From: Streptomyces sp. CNQ-509
GTDB lineage: Bacteria; Actinomycetota; Actinomycetes; Streptomycetales; Streptomycetaceae
DNA length: 64,000 nucleotides
Direction: 5' to 3'
Assembly: GCF_001011035.1 (NCBI RefSeq)
Contig: NZ_CP011492.1
Span: 2,425,501 to 2,489,500 of the forward strand
In this document: in pieces, positions 46,736 through 57,300 of the stretch
How the letters are laid out: each line of letters starts with the position of its first letter
Numbering within the stretch: position 1 is the stretch's first letter
Notes under the pieces: generated by a model
The model's input: only the letters and a program-made list of their open reading frames with translations
Told to the model about the DNA's origin: nothing
Databases searched by the model: none
Position numbers and translations under genes: made by a program

Positions 46736-46818
46736 CGGAAGCCGGGGGTCAGGTCGATCATCCGACCGCTCGACACGGTCTGTGGATAACTCTGCACAGG
46801 GTCGGCGCATGGGGCTAT

Positions 46819-46835
46819 CTTTGACCCAGTCAAAG
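46819..46835 (+). promoter_or_regulatory. MarR-type operator before the MarR-GNAT gene
   Basis: CTTTGACCCAGTCAAAG is a perfect 7-bp inverted repeat with a 3-base centre, ending 29 bases before the GTG at 46865. Its place near the expected promoter indicates autoregulation. Confidence 0.7.
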
Positions 46836-46864
46836 AAATGCGCGCGCCAGGAGGTGGGGTTCCC

Positions 46865-47785
46865 GTGACCGTCGAGGACATCCGCTCGTTCAACCGCTTC
46901 TATACGAATCTGATCGGCGCCCTCGATTACAGCCGCCAGCTCCACACGCCGTACACGCTCACCGAGGCCCGCGTGCTCTACGAGCTGAGTTATGCCCGGC
47001 AGGCCGACGCCGCGGACCTGCGCGGGGCGCTCACGCTGGACGCAGGGTACCTCAGCAGGCTGCTCGGCAAGTTCGAGAAGGACGGCCTGATCACGCGCGG
47101 GCCGTCGGCCGCCGACGCGCGGCGGCAGCGGGTGGAGCTGACGCCGCGGGGGCGGGAGGCGGCGCATCTGCTGGAGGAGCGCTCGCGCGAGCAGGTGGGG
47201 ACGCTGCTGGCGCAGGTCCCGCTGGAACAGCGCGCCCGGCTGGCGGCCGCGATGAGCACGGTGCGGGAGCTGCTGTCGGAGTCGGCCGTGCCGAGCCCGG
47301 TCGAGGAGGCCGAGCTGCGCGAGCCGGGCCCCGGCGAGCTGGGCTGGATCGTCAAGCGCCACGGCGAGCTGTACGCGCAGGAGTACGGGTGGGACACGGA
47401 CTTCGAGGCACTGGTGGCCCGGATCGTCGCGGACCACGCCGCGCAGCGGGACCCGTCGTGCGAGCGCACCTGGATAGCGGACCTGGGCGGCCGCCCGGTC
47501 GGCACGGTCATGTGCGTGCGGGACGACGCTCCGGAGACGGCGCGGCTGCGGCTGCTGCTGGTGGACCCGGAGGTGCGGGGGCACCGGCTGGGGGCGCGGC
47601 TGGTCGACGAGTGCGTCCGCTTCGCCCGTGAGGCGGGATACCGCGAGCTGGTGCTGTGGACGAACTCGGTGCTGGAGTCCGCCCGCCGCCTCTACGAGCG
47701 GGCGGGGTTCGAGCTGGTGGCCGAGAAGCCGCACCACAGCTACGGGGCGGACCTGGTGGGCCAGGACTGGCGGCTGACGCTCTGA
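46865..47785 (+). CDS. MarR-GNAT fusion protein
   Basis: This 306-residue protein joins two domains. Residues 1-145 form a MarR winged helix (LRGALTLDAGYLSRLLGKFEKDGLITR, wing SAADARRQR). Residues 155-306 form a GNAT acetyltransferase with the acetyl-CoA loop VRGHRLGARLVDECVRFAREAGY. Such fusions are known in actinobacteria; the acetylated substrate is usually unknown. CAGGAGGTGG lies eight bases before the GTG at 46865. It follows the LacI gene by 129 bases with its own operator and promoter. Confidence 0.92.
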   Translation: MTVEDIRSFNRFYTNLIGALDYSRQLHTPYTLTEARVLYELSYARQADAADLRGALTLDAGYLSRLLGKFEKDGLITRGPSAADARRQRVELTPRGREAAHLLEERSREQVGTLLAQVPLEQRARLAAAMSTVRELLSESAVPSPVEEAELREPGPGELGWIVKRHGELYAQEYGWDTDFEALVARIVADHAAQRDPSCERTWIADLGGRPVGTVMCVRDDAPETARLRLLLVDPEVRGHRLGARLVDECVRFAREAGYRELVLWTNSVLESARRLYERAGFELVAEKPHHSYGADLVGQDWRLTL

Positions 47786-48065
47786 CGGATTCAGCCGGAT
47801 GGCCGCCGCGGGCGCGACCGCGGCGGTGGCGGTGGCCGGGCAGGGCGGATCGGATCGGGGCGGGGTGAGCGCGGGCGTCCGGCTTTGGGGGGCGGCGAGG
47901 ACGTACCGCGGGTGCTTCCGCCGGGCGGCCGAACGTCCGGGTCCGGGGCACGCGGCGGCCGGGTGCGGCCGGGCGTGGGCAGACGTACGGCCCGGGAGCG
48001 GACGGGGCTCCGGGGGAGGTGGCTGCGGGGTTGCCAGGTGCTGTGGGGTCTGATCGACTCACGGC

Positions 48066-48863
48066 ATGCGACTCGCCTTCTCCACCCTCGGCATGCCTCA
48101 GCTCCCCGTCGCCGAGGTCGCCCGGTGCGCCCGCGACGGCGGCTACCAGGGCGTGGAGCTGCGGTGCCACCCCGAGGAGCCCGTGCACACAGGTCTGGGG
48201 ATCGGGGAGCGGGCGGACGTGGTCGAGGAGTTCGCCGCGGCCGGGGTGGAGATCCTGACGGTGGCGGGCTACGCGGGCGTCGCCGCGGCCGGGGACGACG
48301 AGCCGGTGGTCACCGAGATGCGCGAGTTGCTGGCGCTCGCCCGGGACTTGGGCGCCGCGCACGTCCGGGTCTTCCCGCGCGGCGGGGAGCAGCCGGCCGT
48401 GGAGGCGGACCCCACCGCCGCGCGGCGGCTCGCCGCCGTGGCCCCGTACGCCGCGGACCTCGGCGTGCGCGTGCTCCTGGAGACGCACGACTCGCACCGC
48501 ACCGGCGCGGACGTGGCCCGCATCCTGGACGGCGTCGGGCACAAGTCCACCGGCGCGCTGTGGGACGTGATGCAGACCTGGCTCGGCGGCGAGGAGCCGC
48601 AGGAGTCCTTCGCGGCGCTCTCCCCGTACCTCGGCTACGTGCAGGTCAAGGACACGGCGTCGCGGGAGGAGCTGGCGCCGCTGGCGCTGGGCGAGGGGAC
48701 GGTCCCGCTGGCGGAGTGCCTGGCGGTGCTCACGGAGGCGGGCTGGGACGGCTGGCTGTGCTGGGAGTACGAGAAGCGCTGGTTCCCCGAGGCCCGGGAA
48801 CTCGCGCCGCTGCTGGCCGGAGGCCGCGAGCATCTGCTCCAGCTACTGGCCGACGTGGCCTGA
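48066..48863 (+). CDS. Sugar phosphate isomerase/epimerase-like TIM barrel
   Basis: This 265-residue AP endonuclease 2-type TIM barrel has metal-ligand stretches LLETHDSH, ALWDVMQTW, YVQVKDTAS and LCWEYEKRW. It differs from the isomerase at 42-43 kb, so the region holds two members. The GTG/ATG context is weak; the ATG at 48066 starts the first strand MRLAFSTLGMP. It follows a 280-base region with no gene that I recognise. A role in the same catabolic pathway is possible, but no AAGCGCTT box is seen before it. Confidence 0.88.
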   Translation: MRLAFSTLGMPQLPVAEVARCARDGGYQGVELRCHPEEPVHTGLGIGERADVVEEFAAAGVEILTVAGYAGVAAAGDDEPVVTEMRELLALARDLGAAHVRVFPRGGEQPAVEADPTAARRLAAVAPYAADLGVRVLLETHDSHRTGADVARILDGVGHKSTGALWDVMQTWLGGEEPQESFAALSPYLGYVQVKDTASREELAPLALGEGTVPLAECLAVLTEAGWDGWLCWEYEKRWFPEARELAPLLAGGREHLLQLLADVA

Positions 48864-49089
48864 ACAGGCGGCCCTCCCCGGCGCGCGCCCGGCACCGGCG
48901 GGCGGCCCGCGACCGCGGGTGACCGCGCAACTCCGCACCTCGGCACGGATGCCGGAGCCGGGTCCCCGACGGCCTTGTGTCACAGGACGGTCGTGAAACC
49001 AAGGGGCCGACTGGCCTCATCCTTGCGCCGCTGCCTACGCTGAGGCGCGACTTGCACCTGCACACGGGGAAACGGGGGTTCGACCCGTC

Positions 49090-49749
49090 ATGAAGCTCTG
49101 CGCACCGGCCAGCGCCGTGGCACTGACCGCGGCGGTCACGCTGCTGACGGCGTGCGGGTCGTCGGACGACAAACCGGACCGGATCACGGGCGCGAAGGAA
49201 ACCGCCGCGGAGTCGGAGGAATCCCCGTCCGCCTCGCCGTCCCCGGCCGCGGACGACGGCGCCGACGCACCGGAGTTCGACTTCCCCGACGACGTCAAGG
49301 TCGAGGTGGAGAGCGAGCCGACGGGCGACGCCGCCGAGGACGCGATCCTGCGCGACCACGGCTACGCCGTGCAGTCGATACGCCTCGGCTACGCGAAGCA
49401 GGACCCGCGCCTGGACGTCCTGGAACGGTACCTCGGCGGCGACGCCCTGCTGGGCTGGCGCGCGGGCATCGACGAGTTCGTCCAGGACGGCAAGACGGTC
49501 TCCGGCACCGTGCGCTACTACGACCGCGAAGTCACCTCGCGGAAGGGCGACGCGGCGTCCGTCGTGTACTGCGAGGACCAGACGAACTCGTACGCGAAGA
49601 TCGCCGACTCCGGCAAGGTGCTGAAGACCGAGCCGAGCGCCGACGACTTCATCCGGCACGTCTCGACGATGCGCAAGACGGCGGACGGCCGCTGGCAGAT
49701 GGTCCACGAGTCCGACGAACAGGGAGCAGCGCAGTGCGGAACCTCCTGA
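49090..49749 (+). CDS. Lipoprotein of unknown function
   Basis: This 219-residue protein has a lipobox LLTAC with Cys22, then an acidic Ser/Glu/Pro linker to residue 65 and a folded domain (DAILRDHGYAVQSIRLGYAKQDPRLDVLERYLGGDAL). I recognise no family. A single later Cys pair (VVYCEDQ and the C-terminal AQCGTS) may form a disulphide. Its stop overlaps the start of the next gene by 16 bases, so the two are co-translated. The layout resembles small NTF2-like surface proteins, but this is not certain. Confidence 0.8.
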   Translation: MKLCAPASAVALTAAVTLLTACGSSDDKPDRITGAKETAAESEESPSASPSPAADDGADAPEFDFPDDVKVEVESEPTGDAAEDAILRDHGYAVQSIRLGYAKQDPRLDVLERYLGGDALLGWRAGIDEFVQDGKTVSGTVRYYDREVTSRKGDAASVVYCEDQTNSYAKIADSGKVLKTEPSADDFIRHVSTMRKTADGRWQMVHESDEQGAAQCGTS

Positions 49750-50714
49750 GCATCCGGCGTACGGCGGCGGTGTCCATGGCCGGCGCGGCCCTCGCCCTCG
49801 CGGCGGCCGGGCCCGCGACGGCGGGCGACGGGACAGGCCAGGGCGGCTCCGACCAGATCGGCTCCCGGGTGGATTTCAGCCACAGCAGCCCGGGCTCCGG
49901 CGAGACCTCGCCCATGACGCCGATCGGCGGCAGTTGGTCACCGCCGGTGTGCTGGTACGAGCCGCGCTACACGCCGGACCAGATGGACGACTACGTCCAC
50001 GAGAACTACAACGCCGAGCACAACGCCACCTCGGCCATCTCCGAACTCGTCACCGACGACAGCACCTTCGACCTCCGCAAGGACGAGGAAGGGCTCTGGT
50101 GGGAGCTCGTCTACCAGGACGACGGGGTGACGGCCGAGGAGTGCCCGGCGACGAAGTCCTTCATGTTCATCGGGCCCGAGGAGCCCGCGGAGCCGAACAC
50201 CGACGTGATCGACCCGGAGACCCTGGCGGCGCTCGCGTACAACGAGACCGAGCTGCCCGCCCCGCCGGTGGACCTGAAGCCCAACGCCGACCGCCAGGTG
50301 GTGAACCTGGAGACCCTCGCCGTGCTCGACCCGGCCGAGTTGCAGCGCGTCTGGGTCACCGCCTTCATCGACCCGCCGGGCATGGAGCGGATCGCCGCCA
50401 CCACCGTCGCCACCCCGCAGCGGCTGCGGCTGGAGGCCGGCACGGAGTACGCGGATCCGAACGTCTGCGAGTACGACCTCGTGCGCAAGGGCGGCGGCTT
50501 CGCCGTGGACACCGAGGACGCCGGCTGCAACATCACGTACCGCAAGTCCTCCGGCGAGGGGACGTACGAGCTGGAAGCCTCGCTCACCTGGAACGTCAAC
50601 TGGAACCCGACCGGGAGCCCGGACGGGACACCCGTGCACGAGGACTTCCCCGACGGCCAGTCCGCCACGGAGATTCCGGTGACCGTCAAGGAGATCCAGA
50701 CGGTGGTGCGCTAG
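49734..50714 (+). CDS. Secreted protein of unknown function
   Basis: This 326-residue exported protein has a signal peptide (SIRRTAAVSMAGAALALAAAGPATAG) and four cysteines (VCWYEPRYTP, TAEECPA, NVCEYDL, AGCNITY), which fit two disulphides. There is no membrane anchor. The middle part (DDYVHENYNAEHNATSAISELVTDD) and the beta-rich end (YELEASLTWNVNWNPTG) match no family I know. The GTG has GGGAG upstream and lies inside the lipoprotein gene, so the two probably act together at the cell surface. Its end overlaps the converging EamA gene by 29 bases. Confidence 0.8.
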   Translation: MRNLLSIRRTAAVSMAGAALALAAAGPATAGDGTGQGGSDQIGSRVDFSHSSPGSGETSPMTPIGGSWSPPVCWYEPRYTPDQMDDYVHENYNAEHNATSAISELVTDDSTFDLRKDEEGLWWELVYQDDGVTAEECPATKSFMFIGPEEPAEPNTDVIDPETLAALAYNETELPAPPVDLKPNADRQVVNLETLAVLDPAELQRVWVTAFIDPPGMERIAATTVATPQRLRLEAGTEYADPNVCEYDLVRKGGGFAVDTEDAGCNITYRKSSGEGTYELEASLTWNVNWNPTGSPDGTPVHEDFPDGQSATEIPVTVKEIQTVVR

Positions 50715-51642
50715 CGCCGCCCGACGGCGCCGGTACGGCGGGGCGGTGCGGCACGGCGCCGTCCCGCGGGCCGGCTGTCCGGCCGGCCCGCCGGCCGGAC
50801 AGCGACGTCACGGCCACCCCGCCGACCAGCAGCAGCGCCGCCACCCAGCGCAGCCCCGTGATCTCCTCGCCCAGGAAGAGCGCCGCCGAGGACATCCCCG
50901 CGACCGGCACCAGCAGCGAGAACGGCGCCACCGTCGAGGCGTCGTACGTACGCAGCAGGTACCCCCACACGCCGAAGCCGAATATCGTGACGATCCACGC
51001 GATGTAGACGACCGCGCCGGCGCCCGCCCAGTCCAGCGAACGCAGCGCCTCCCAGTCCCGCTCCGGCCCCTCGAACACCAGCGACAGCGCGAGCAGCGGC
51101 AGCACGGGCACGCAGGACACCCACACCATGAAGCGCAGCCCGTCCGGCGGCGCGGCCTTGCGCATGATGACGTTCGAGATGCCCCAGCAGAACGCCGCCG
51201 CCAGCACGATCGCGAACGCCCCCAGCGGCCCGGAGCCGCCCTCGTCCACCGCGGCCAGCGCCACCCCGCACAGCGCGACGCCCATGCCGGCCAGCCGCAC
51301 CCGCCCCGGCCGCTCCCCCAGCACCGCCGCCGCGATGCACGCCGTGAAGACCGCCTGGATCTGGAGTACAAGCGACGACAGCCCCGGCGGCATCCCCTGT
51401 TCCATGCCGACGAACAGCAGCCCGAACTTCGCCACCCCCAGCACCAGCCCGACCGCCAGGATCCACTTGAACGCGACCTGCGGCCGGCCGACGAGGAACA
51501 CCGCGGGCAGCGCCGCCACCAGGAAGCGCAGGGCGGTGAAGAGCAGCGGCGGGAAGTGGTCGAGCCCCACCTCGATGACGACGAAGTTCAGGCCCCAGAA
51601 GAAGGCGACGAGGACGGCGAGTGCGATGTGCAGCGGGCGCAT
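50686..51642 (-). CDS. EamA family (drug/metabolite) transporter
   Basis: This 318-residue protein has ten predicted membrane segments in two EamA repeats (residues 1-135 and 145-280), beginning LHIALAVLVAFFWGLNFVVIEVGL and with LGEEITGLRWVAALLLVGGVAV near the end. It is an RhaT/YdcZ-like exporter of amino acids or other metabolites. The last 30 residues are a Pro/Gly/Ser-rich tail. It is divergent from a LysR regulator, the usual arrangement for control of such an exporter. Confidence 0.9.
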   Translation of the reverse strand: MRPLHIALAVLVAFFWGLNFVVIEVGLDHFPPLLFTALRFLVAALPAVFLVGRPQVAFKWILAVGLVLGVAKFGLLFVGMEQGMPPGLSSLVLQIQAVFTACIAAAVLGERPGRVRLAGMGVALCGVALAAVDEGGSGPLGAFAIVLAAAFCWGISNVIMRKAAPPDGLRFMVWVSCVPVLPLLALSLVFEGPERDWEALRSLDWAGAGAVVYIAWIVTIFGFGVWGYLLRTYDASTVAPFSLLVPVAGMSSAALFLGEEITGLRWVAALLLVGGVAVTSLSGRRAGRTAGPRDGAVPHRPAVPAPSGGASAPPSGSP

Positions 51643-51730
51643 GCACCCAGGATCGGGCCGGACGACCGTGAAGCACCAGCACGTATTACTTCATGATTGG
51701 ATGTAGGAACGCTGAAATCTGGGAGTGGCC

Positions 51731-52636
51731 ATGCTCGATCTGTCCCGGCTCCGCGCACTGCACGCCGTCGCCGTCCACGGCTCCGTCGGCTCCGCCGCGG
51801 CCGCCCTCGGCTACACGCCGTCCGCCGTCTCCCAGCAGATCGCCAAGCTGGAGCGCGAGACCCGCACGCCGCTGCTGGAGCGCCGCGGCCGGGGGGTGAC
51901 GCTCACCGACGCCGCCCAGCACCTCGCCGCCACGGCGGAGCAGTTGCTCGCCATCGTCGAGGAGGCCGAGACGTCGCTGGAGGAGCGCCGCGGCCGGCCC
52001 ATGGGCCGGCTGACGGTGGCCTGCTTCGCGACGGCCGCCCGCGGGCTGCTGCCCGCGGCGCTCGCCGCGCTCGCCGCGGAGCACCCGGCCCTCGACACCC
52101 GCATGCTGGAGGCCGACCCGCACCTCTCCCCCGGCATGGTCACTCGCGGGGTGGCCGACCTCGCCGTCGCCCACGACTGGGACATCGCCCCGCTGCCCAC
52201 ACCCGAGGGGATGGAGCTGGCGTCCATCGGCGACGACCTGTGCGACATCTGCGTCCCGGCCGGCCACCCCTTCGCCGGGCGCGACAGGCTCGTCCGGGCT
52301 GACCTCGTGGGCGAGCGCTGGATCTGCCAGCCGCCCGGCTCGACGTGCCACGACTGGCTCGTACGCACCCTGCGCACCTCCGGCCACGAGCCGGATCTCG
52401 CCTACCAGGTCGCCGAGTACGCCTCGCAGCTCGCGCTGGTCGCGGCCGGCCTGGGCATCGCGCTGGTGCCGCGGCTGGGCCGCGGTCCGCTGCCGGCCGG
52501 GGTGGTCGCGGTGCCGCTGGAGCCGGTGCCGGTGCGGCGGGTGTACGCGCTGTGGCGTACGGGCGCCGCACGCCGGCCGGCGATCCGGGAGGCGGTGCGG
52601 CTGCTGCAGCGGGAGTGGAAGGAACGGGTCGGCTGA
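51731..52636 (+). CDS. LysR family transcriptional regulator
   Basis: This 301-residue regulator has an N-terminal winged helix (LSRLRALHAVAVHGSVGSAAAALGYTPSAVSQQIAKLERE) and the LysR substrate domain (from about residue 90, GRLTVACFATAARGLLP). The ATG at 51731 has GGGAG six bases upstream, better than the GTG at 51725. It is divergent from the EamA transporter and likely controls it in response to the transported metabolite. Confidence 0.93.
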   Translation: MLDLSRLRALHAVAVHGSVGSAAAALGYTPSAVSQQIAKLERETRTPLLERRGRGVTLTDAAQHLAATAEQLLAIVEEAETSLEERRGRPMGRLTVACFATAARGLLPAALAALAAEHPALDTRMLEADPHLSPGMVTRGVADLAVAHDWDIAPLPTPEGMELASIGDDLCDICVPAGHPFAGRDRLVRADLVGERWICQPPGSTCHDWLVRTLRTSGHEPDLAYQVAEYASQLALVAAGLGIALVPRLGRGPLPAGVVAVPLEPVPVRRVYALWRTGAARRPAIREAVRLLQREWKERVG

Positions 52637-52674
52637 CGGCAGGGGCCACCGGTCCCGTACGCCCGGGCCGCGCG

Positions 52675-52710
52675 GCCGCGCCCGCGGGCGATGACGCCCG
52701 CGGGCGCGGC
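52675..52710. terminator. Two-way terminator between lysR and the S37 peptidase gene
   Basis: A perfect 16-bp stem (GCCGCGCCCGCGGGCG with its complement) and an ATGA loop lie 38 bases after the LysR stop and 25 bases after the S37 gene stop on the other strand. It can end both transcripts. Confidence 0.85.
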
Positions 52711-52734
52711 TTCGTGCGGCTCAGCGGCCCGGGA

Positions 52735-54153
52735 TCACGGCCGGAGCGACCGCTCCCGCAGCTCCTTCTTCGTCACCTTGTCCAGCCCGCTGTCGTACGC
52801 GGCCAGCGGCTTCGCCTTCGTGGTGCCGGCCTCGGCCTCGACACCGGCCCAGTCGAGGATCCGCTCGGTGGCCCTGGCGCGCTGCCTCTCCGGGAGCTGG
52901 CTGACCCGGGCGCCGTGGTTGGCGCCGGGCGCGGTGTAGACGTACGAGTCGTGCGCGCCCTTCCCGAGGCGGAACGGCTCGGCGCCCCACGGGTCGTTCT
53001 CGCCGTAGACGAAGAGCATCCGGTCGGCGTTCTTGCGCACCCACTTGTCGACGTCGTTCATCACCGACGGCTTGAAGCGCATGTCGATGTCGCGCGGGAC
53101 GAAGTTCCGCGGCGGCTGGTAGCCGTAGCGGCTCAGGTCCTTCAGGTGCGGCAACCGGATGGTGGGCGCGCCCAGCTCGGTGCCCGCCTGGTAGTAGTAC
53201 GGCGTGTACGGCGCGAGCCCCTGGTCGGTGTAGAAGGACCAGCCGGCGATGGCGTCGACGTAGTCGTACAGCTCCTGGTCGGAGACGGTGGCGGCGTCCG
53301 GTACCTCGGCGCAGTCGGCGGCCGAGCTGTACTGCCAGAAGCCCCACACGAGGTCGAGGACGGTCGCCTCGAACGCCTTGTCCAGGCTGCCGATCGTGGT
53401 GAACGTCGCGCCCGACTCCGCGGCCCACGCCGCGTACTTCTCGGACAGCGCGTCCCGCCGCACCAGCGCCTCGCGCTGCACTGCGTTGAGCGCGTCGCGG
53501 CACTCCTCCGTCCCGACCCGCTCGAAGAAGCGGTCGTAGGCCGAGTCCTCCCGGTTCACCACGTCGTTCGGCGCGACGTAGGCGACGACGCCGTCCATGT
53601 CGCGCGGGTAGAAGCGCTCGTAGTACGTGGCGGTCATGCCGCCCTTGCTGCCGCCGGTGGCCAGCCAGTTCTCGTCGTAGATGTCGTTCAGCGCCCGGAA
53701 GATGCGGTGCTGGTCGCTGGCGGCCTGCCAGATGTCGAGCTTCTTCCAGTCCGCGGGGTCGGGCCGGGACGGGGTGAAGAACCGGTACTCCATCGAGACC
53801 TGGTTGCCGTCGATGATCTGCGTGGGCTCGCTGCGCGACGGCGTCGTGGACACGTTGTAGCCGCCGGTGGAGAAGACCGTGGGCCGGTCGGTGTCCTTGT
53901 GCAGCACGGTGATCCGCTGCTGGAAGGTCTGGCCGTCCGGCTTCCGGTGGTCCACGGGCTGTGTGTAGTTCAGAACGAAGTAGCGGTAGCCGTCGACCGG
54001 CTTCTCCTCGATCAGGCTCATGCCCTTGATCGAGAGGAGCCGGTCCTTGATGTCGGCCTCGTCCGCGGTGGCGGCACCGACCGGCGAACTGCCCAGCCCC
54101 GCCGTGCCGGTGAGCACGGCCAGACTCAGCAGCCATCCGAGCTTCCTGCGCAT
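52735..54153 (-). CDS. Secreted S37 family tripeptidyl aminopeptidase
   Basis: This 472-residue exported serine peptidase resembles the PS-10 tripeptidyl aminopeptidase of S. mobaraensis. It has a signal peptide (ends SSPVGAA), the nucleophile motif GGSKGGMT near residue 170, the acid in FVYGENDPWG and the His in ANHGARVS. A disulphide pair is possible (EECRD and DCAEV). It releases tripeptides from unblocked N-termini of extracellular peptides. GGGAGGGAAG precedes the ATG. It stands alone. Confidence 0.93.
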   Translation of the reverse strand: MRRKLGWLLSLAVLTGTAGLGSSPVGAATADEADIKDRLLSIKGMSLIEEKPVDGYRYFVLNYTQPVDHRKPDGQTFQQRITVLHKDTDRPTVFSTGGYNVSTTPSRSEPTQIIDGNQVSMEYRFFTPSRPDPADWKKLDIWQAASDQHRIFRALNDIYDENWLATGGSKGGMTATYYERFYPRDMDGVVAYVAPNDVVNREDSAYDRFFERVGTEECRDALNAVQREALVRRDALSEKYAAWAAESGATFTTIGSLDKAFEATVLDLVWGFWQYSSAADCAEVPDAATVSDQELYDYVDAIAGWSFYTDQGLAPYTPYYYQAGTELGAPTIRLPHLKDLSRYGYQPPRNFVPRDIDMRFKPSVMNDVDKWVRKNADRMLFVYGENDPWGAEPFRLGKGAHDSYVYTAPGANHGARVSQLPERQRARATERILDWAGVEAEAGTTKAKPLAAYDSGLDKVTKKELRERSLRP

Positions 54154-54351
54154 CTTCCCTCCCCGGGTTCACAATGACCCTCGGAACCTAGCCGCGTTGG
54201 CCACGCCGGAGAAGGACGCCGAGCCCCCTGTGGATAACTTTCCACGCATTGCGCCGCTTCGATTACTCTGAGTAGCGGAATGAGGGGTCGAGGACAGGGA
54301 AGGCAGGGCCGAGCCATGGTGCGGAACCGCCCGGGGCGATGGTGCGGACGG

Positions 54352-57300
54352 CTACGCCGCCGCGGGTTCCACCGAGCCCGCGTAGGTCCGCCACAGTTCC
54401 GCGTACCGGCCGCCGCGGGCGAGCAGTTCCTCGTGCGTTCCGTCCTCGGCGACGCGCCCGTGGTCGAGGACCACGACGCGGTCGGCGCGGGCCGCCGTCG
54501 TCAGGCGGTGGGCGACGACGAGGGTCGTGCGGCGGCCGGCGAGGCGGTCCGTGGCGCTGTTGACCGCGGCTTCGGTGGCGAGGTCGAGCGCGGCGGTGGC
54601 CTCGTCGAGGAGCAGGATGTCGGGGTCGACCAGCTCGGCGCGGGCCAGGGCGATGAGCTGGCGCTGGCCCGCGGAGAGATTGCGGCCCCGCTCGGCGACG
54701 TCGTGGAGGTAGCCGCCGGGCAGCGAGGCGATCATGTCGTGCGCGCCGACGGCCCGCGCGGCGGCCTCGACCTCGGCGTCGGAGGCGTCGGGGCGGCCGT
54801 AGGCGATGGCGTCGCGCACGGTGCCGGCGAAGAGGTAGGACTCCTGGGGGACGACGCCGAGGCGGTGGCGGTAGCCGGTGAGGTCGAGTTCGCGCAGGTC
54901 GGTGCCGTCGACGCGGACGGCGCCGCGGGTCGGATCGTAGAACCGGGCGGCGAGCTTGACCAGCGTCGACTTGCCGGCGCCGGTCTCGCCGACGAACGCG
55001 ACGGTCTGCCCCGCCGGGATCGTCAGGTCGAGCCCGGTCAGCGCCGCCTCGGCGGCACCCTCCGCCTGCCCGTCGTACGCGAAGTGCACATCGTCGAAGG
55101 CGATCTCGCCGCTCAGTTGCCCGACCGGCCGCGGCTTCGCGGGCGGCGGCGTGGACGGCTTCTCGTGCAGCAGTTCCTGGATGCGGCCGAGCGCGACGGC
55201 CGCCTGCTGGTAGCCGTCGAAGACCTGGGAGAGCTGCTGCACGGGGGCGAAGAACAGATCGATGTACAGCAGGTACGCGACGAGCGCGCCCGCGGTGAGC
55301 GTCCCCGCGGCCACCCGGTCGGAACCGGCCCACAGCACGCCGACGGTGGCGAAGGAGGCGAGGAGCTGCACGAACGGGAAGTAGACGGAGATGAGCCACT
55401 GGCCGCGTACGCGGGCCCGGCGGTAGCCGTCGCTGCGCTCGGCGAACCGGGCGGCGCCGCCGTCCTCGCGGCGGAACGCCTGCACGATGCGCAGTCCGGC
55501 GACCGACTCCTGGAGGTCACCGTTGACGACGCTGACGCGCTCGCGCGCCAGTTCGTACGCCTTGACGCTCTGCCGCCGGAAGAAGAACGTGCCGACGATC
55601 AGCGGCGGCAGGGTGGCGAAGACGATCAGGGCGAGCTGGAGGTCGATGACCAGCAGCGCGACCAGGATGCCGAAGAAGGTGAGCAGCGAGACGACGGCGG
55701 TGACCAGGCCGGTCTGCAGGAACGTGGACAGGGCGTCCACGTCCGTGGTCATCCGGGTCATGATCTTGCCGGTCAGATGGCGCTCGTAATAGTCGAGTCC
55801 GAGCCGCTGGAGCTGGGCGAATATCTTGACGCGCAGGGCGTAGAGCACGCGCTCGCCGGTGCGGCCGGTGAGCCGGGTGGCGCCGACCTGGGCGGCCCAC
55901 TGGCCCAGCACGACCGCAAGCGCCAGGCCTGCGGCCGTCCACACGGCGCCGAGGGAGAGCCGCTGGACGCCGTCGTCGATGCCGTGCCGGATGAGCACGG
56001 GCAGCAGCAGTCCGGCGACCGCGTCGCCGGCGACGAAGAGCAGAGCGATGGCGAGCGGCCCGCCGAAGCCGCGCAGCAGCCGGCGCAGGCCGTACGAGAC
56101 CTCGGGCGCCTCGGCCTGGTCCTCGTCCACGTCCGGGGTGTCGGTCGCGGGCGGCAGGGCGGCGACCTTGGCCAGCAGCTCGGGGCTGCCGGGCGAGCCG
56201 GCGAGCATGCCGGCGAAACCGGAGGGATCGCCTGCGGAGGCCGTGGAGTTGCCGCCCCCCTCGGCGCTCTTCTCGCCGCTCTCCTTGCGCACCCACAGGT
56301 CGGGGGTGACCCCGTCGACGCTGGCGTGCGTGTCGGCGGCGACCTGTCCCGCGGGGTCGCGCTCGCGGTCCGCCAGCTCGTCCGGGTCGGTGAGCAGCCG
56401 CCGGTAGAGCGGGCAGCGGGCCTGCAGCTCCTCGTGGGTGCCGACGTCGACCAGCCGGCCGCCGTCGAGGACGGCGATGCGGTCGGCGAGCGCCAGGGTG
56501 GACTGGCGGTGGGCGATGAGCAGGGTGGTGCGGCCGGCCATGACGCTGCGGAGCGCCTCGTGGATCTCGTGCTCGACGCGGGCGTCGACCGCGGAGGTGG
56601 CGTCGTCCAGGAGCAGCAGCCGGGGGTCGGTGAGGATCGCGCGGGCCAGCGCGATGCGCTGGCGCTGACCGCCGGAGAGGGTCATGCCCTGCTCGCCGAC
56701 GACGGTGTCGTAGCCCTCGGGGAGGCCGGTGCCGGGGGTGCCGTGCGCCGCTCCGGCGTCGTCGGCGGAGGCCGCGGCGTCGCCGTTGCCCAGTGCGGTG
56801 ATGAAGCCGTCCGCCTGCGCGGCGCGGGCGGCGGCGCGGATCTCCTCGTCGGTGGCGTCGGGCTTGCCGTAGGCGATGTTGTCCCGGATGGACTCGGAGA
56901 AGAGGAAGCTGTTCTCGGGGACGAGCCCGATGGCCGCCCGGAGGGAGGGCAGCGTGAGGTCGCGTACGTCGTGGCCGCCGATGCGGACGGCGCCGCCGTC
57001 GGGCGCGACGTCGTAGTAGCGGGGTATCAGCATCGACAGCGTCGACTTGCCGCTGCCGGAGGCGCCGACGACGGCCATGGTCTCGCCGGGCTCGACGCGC
57101 AGGGTCAGCCCGTCGAGGACCGGGTGGCCGGGGTCGTAGCCGAAGGTCACGGCGTCGAACTCGACGTCGGCGGGGGCGTCGGCCGGCAGCTCGTGGGCGC
57201 CGGGCCCGTCGGACAGCTCCGGCTCGGTGTCGATCAGCTCGTAGACCCGCTCCACGCCCGCGCGGGCCTGCTGCCCGACGGTGAGCATCATCGCGAGCAT

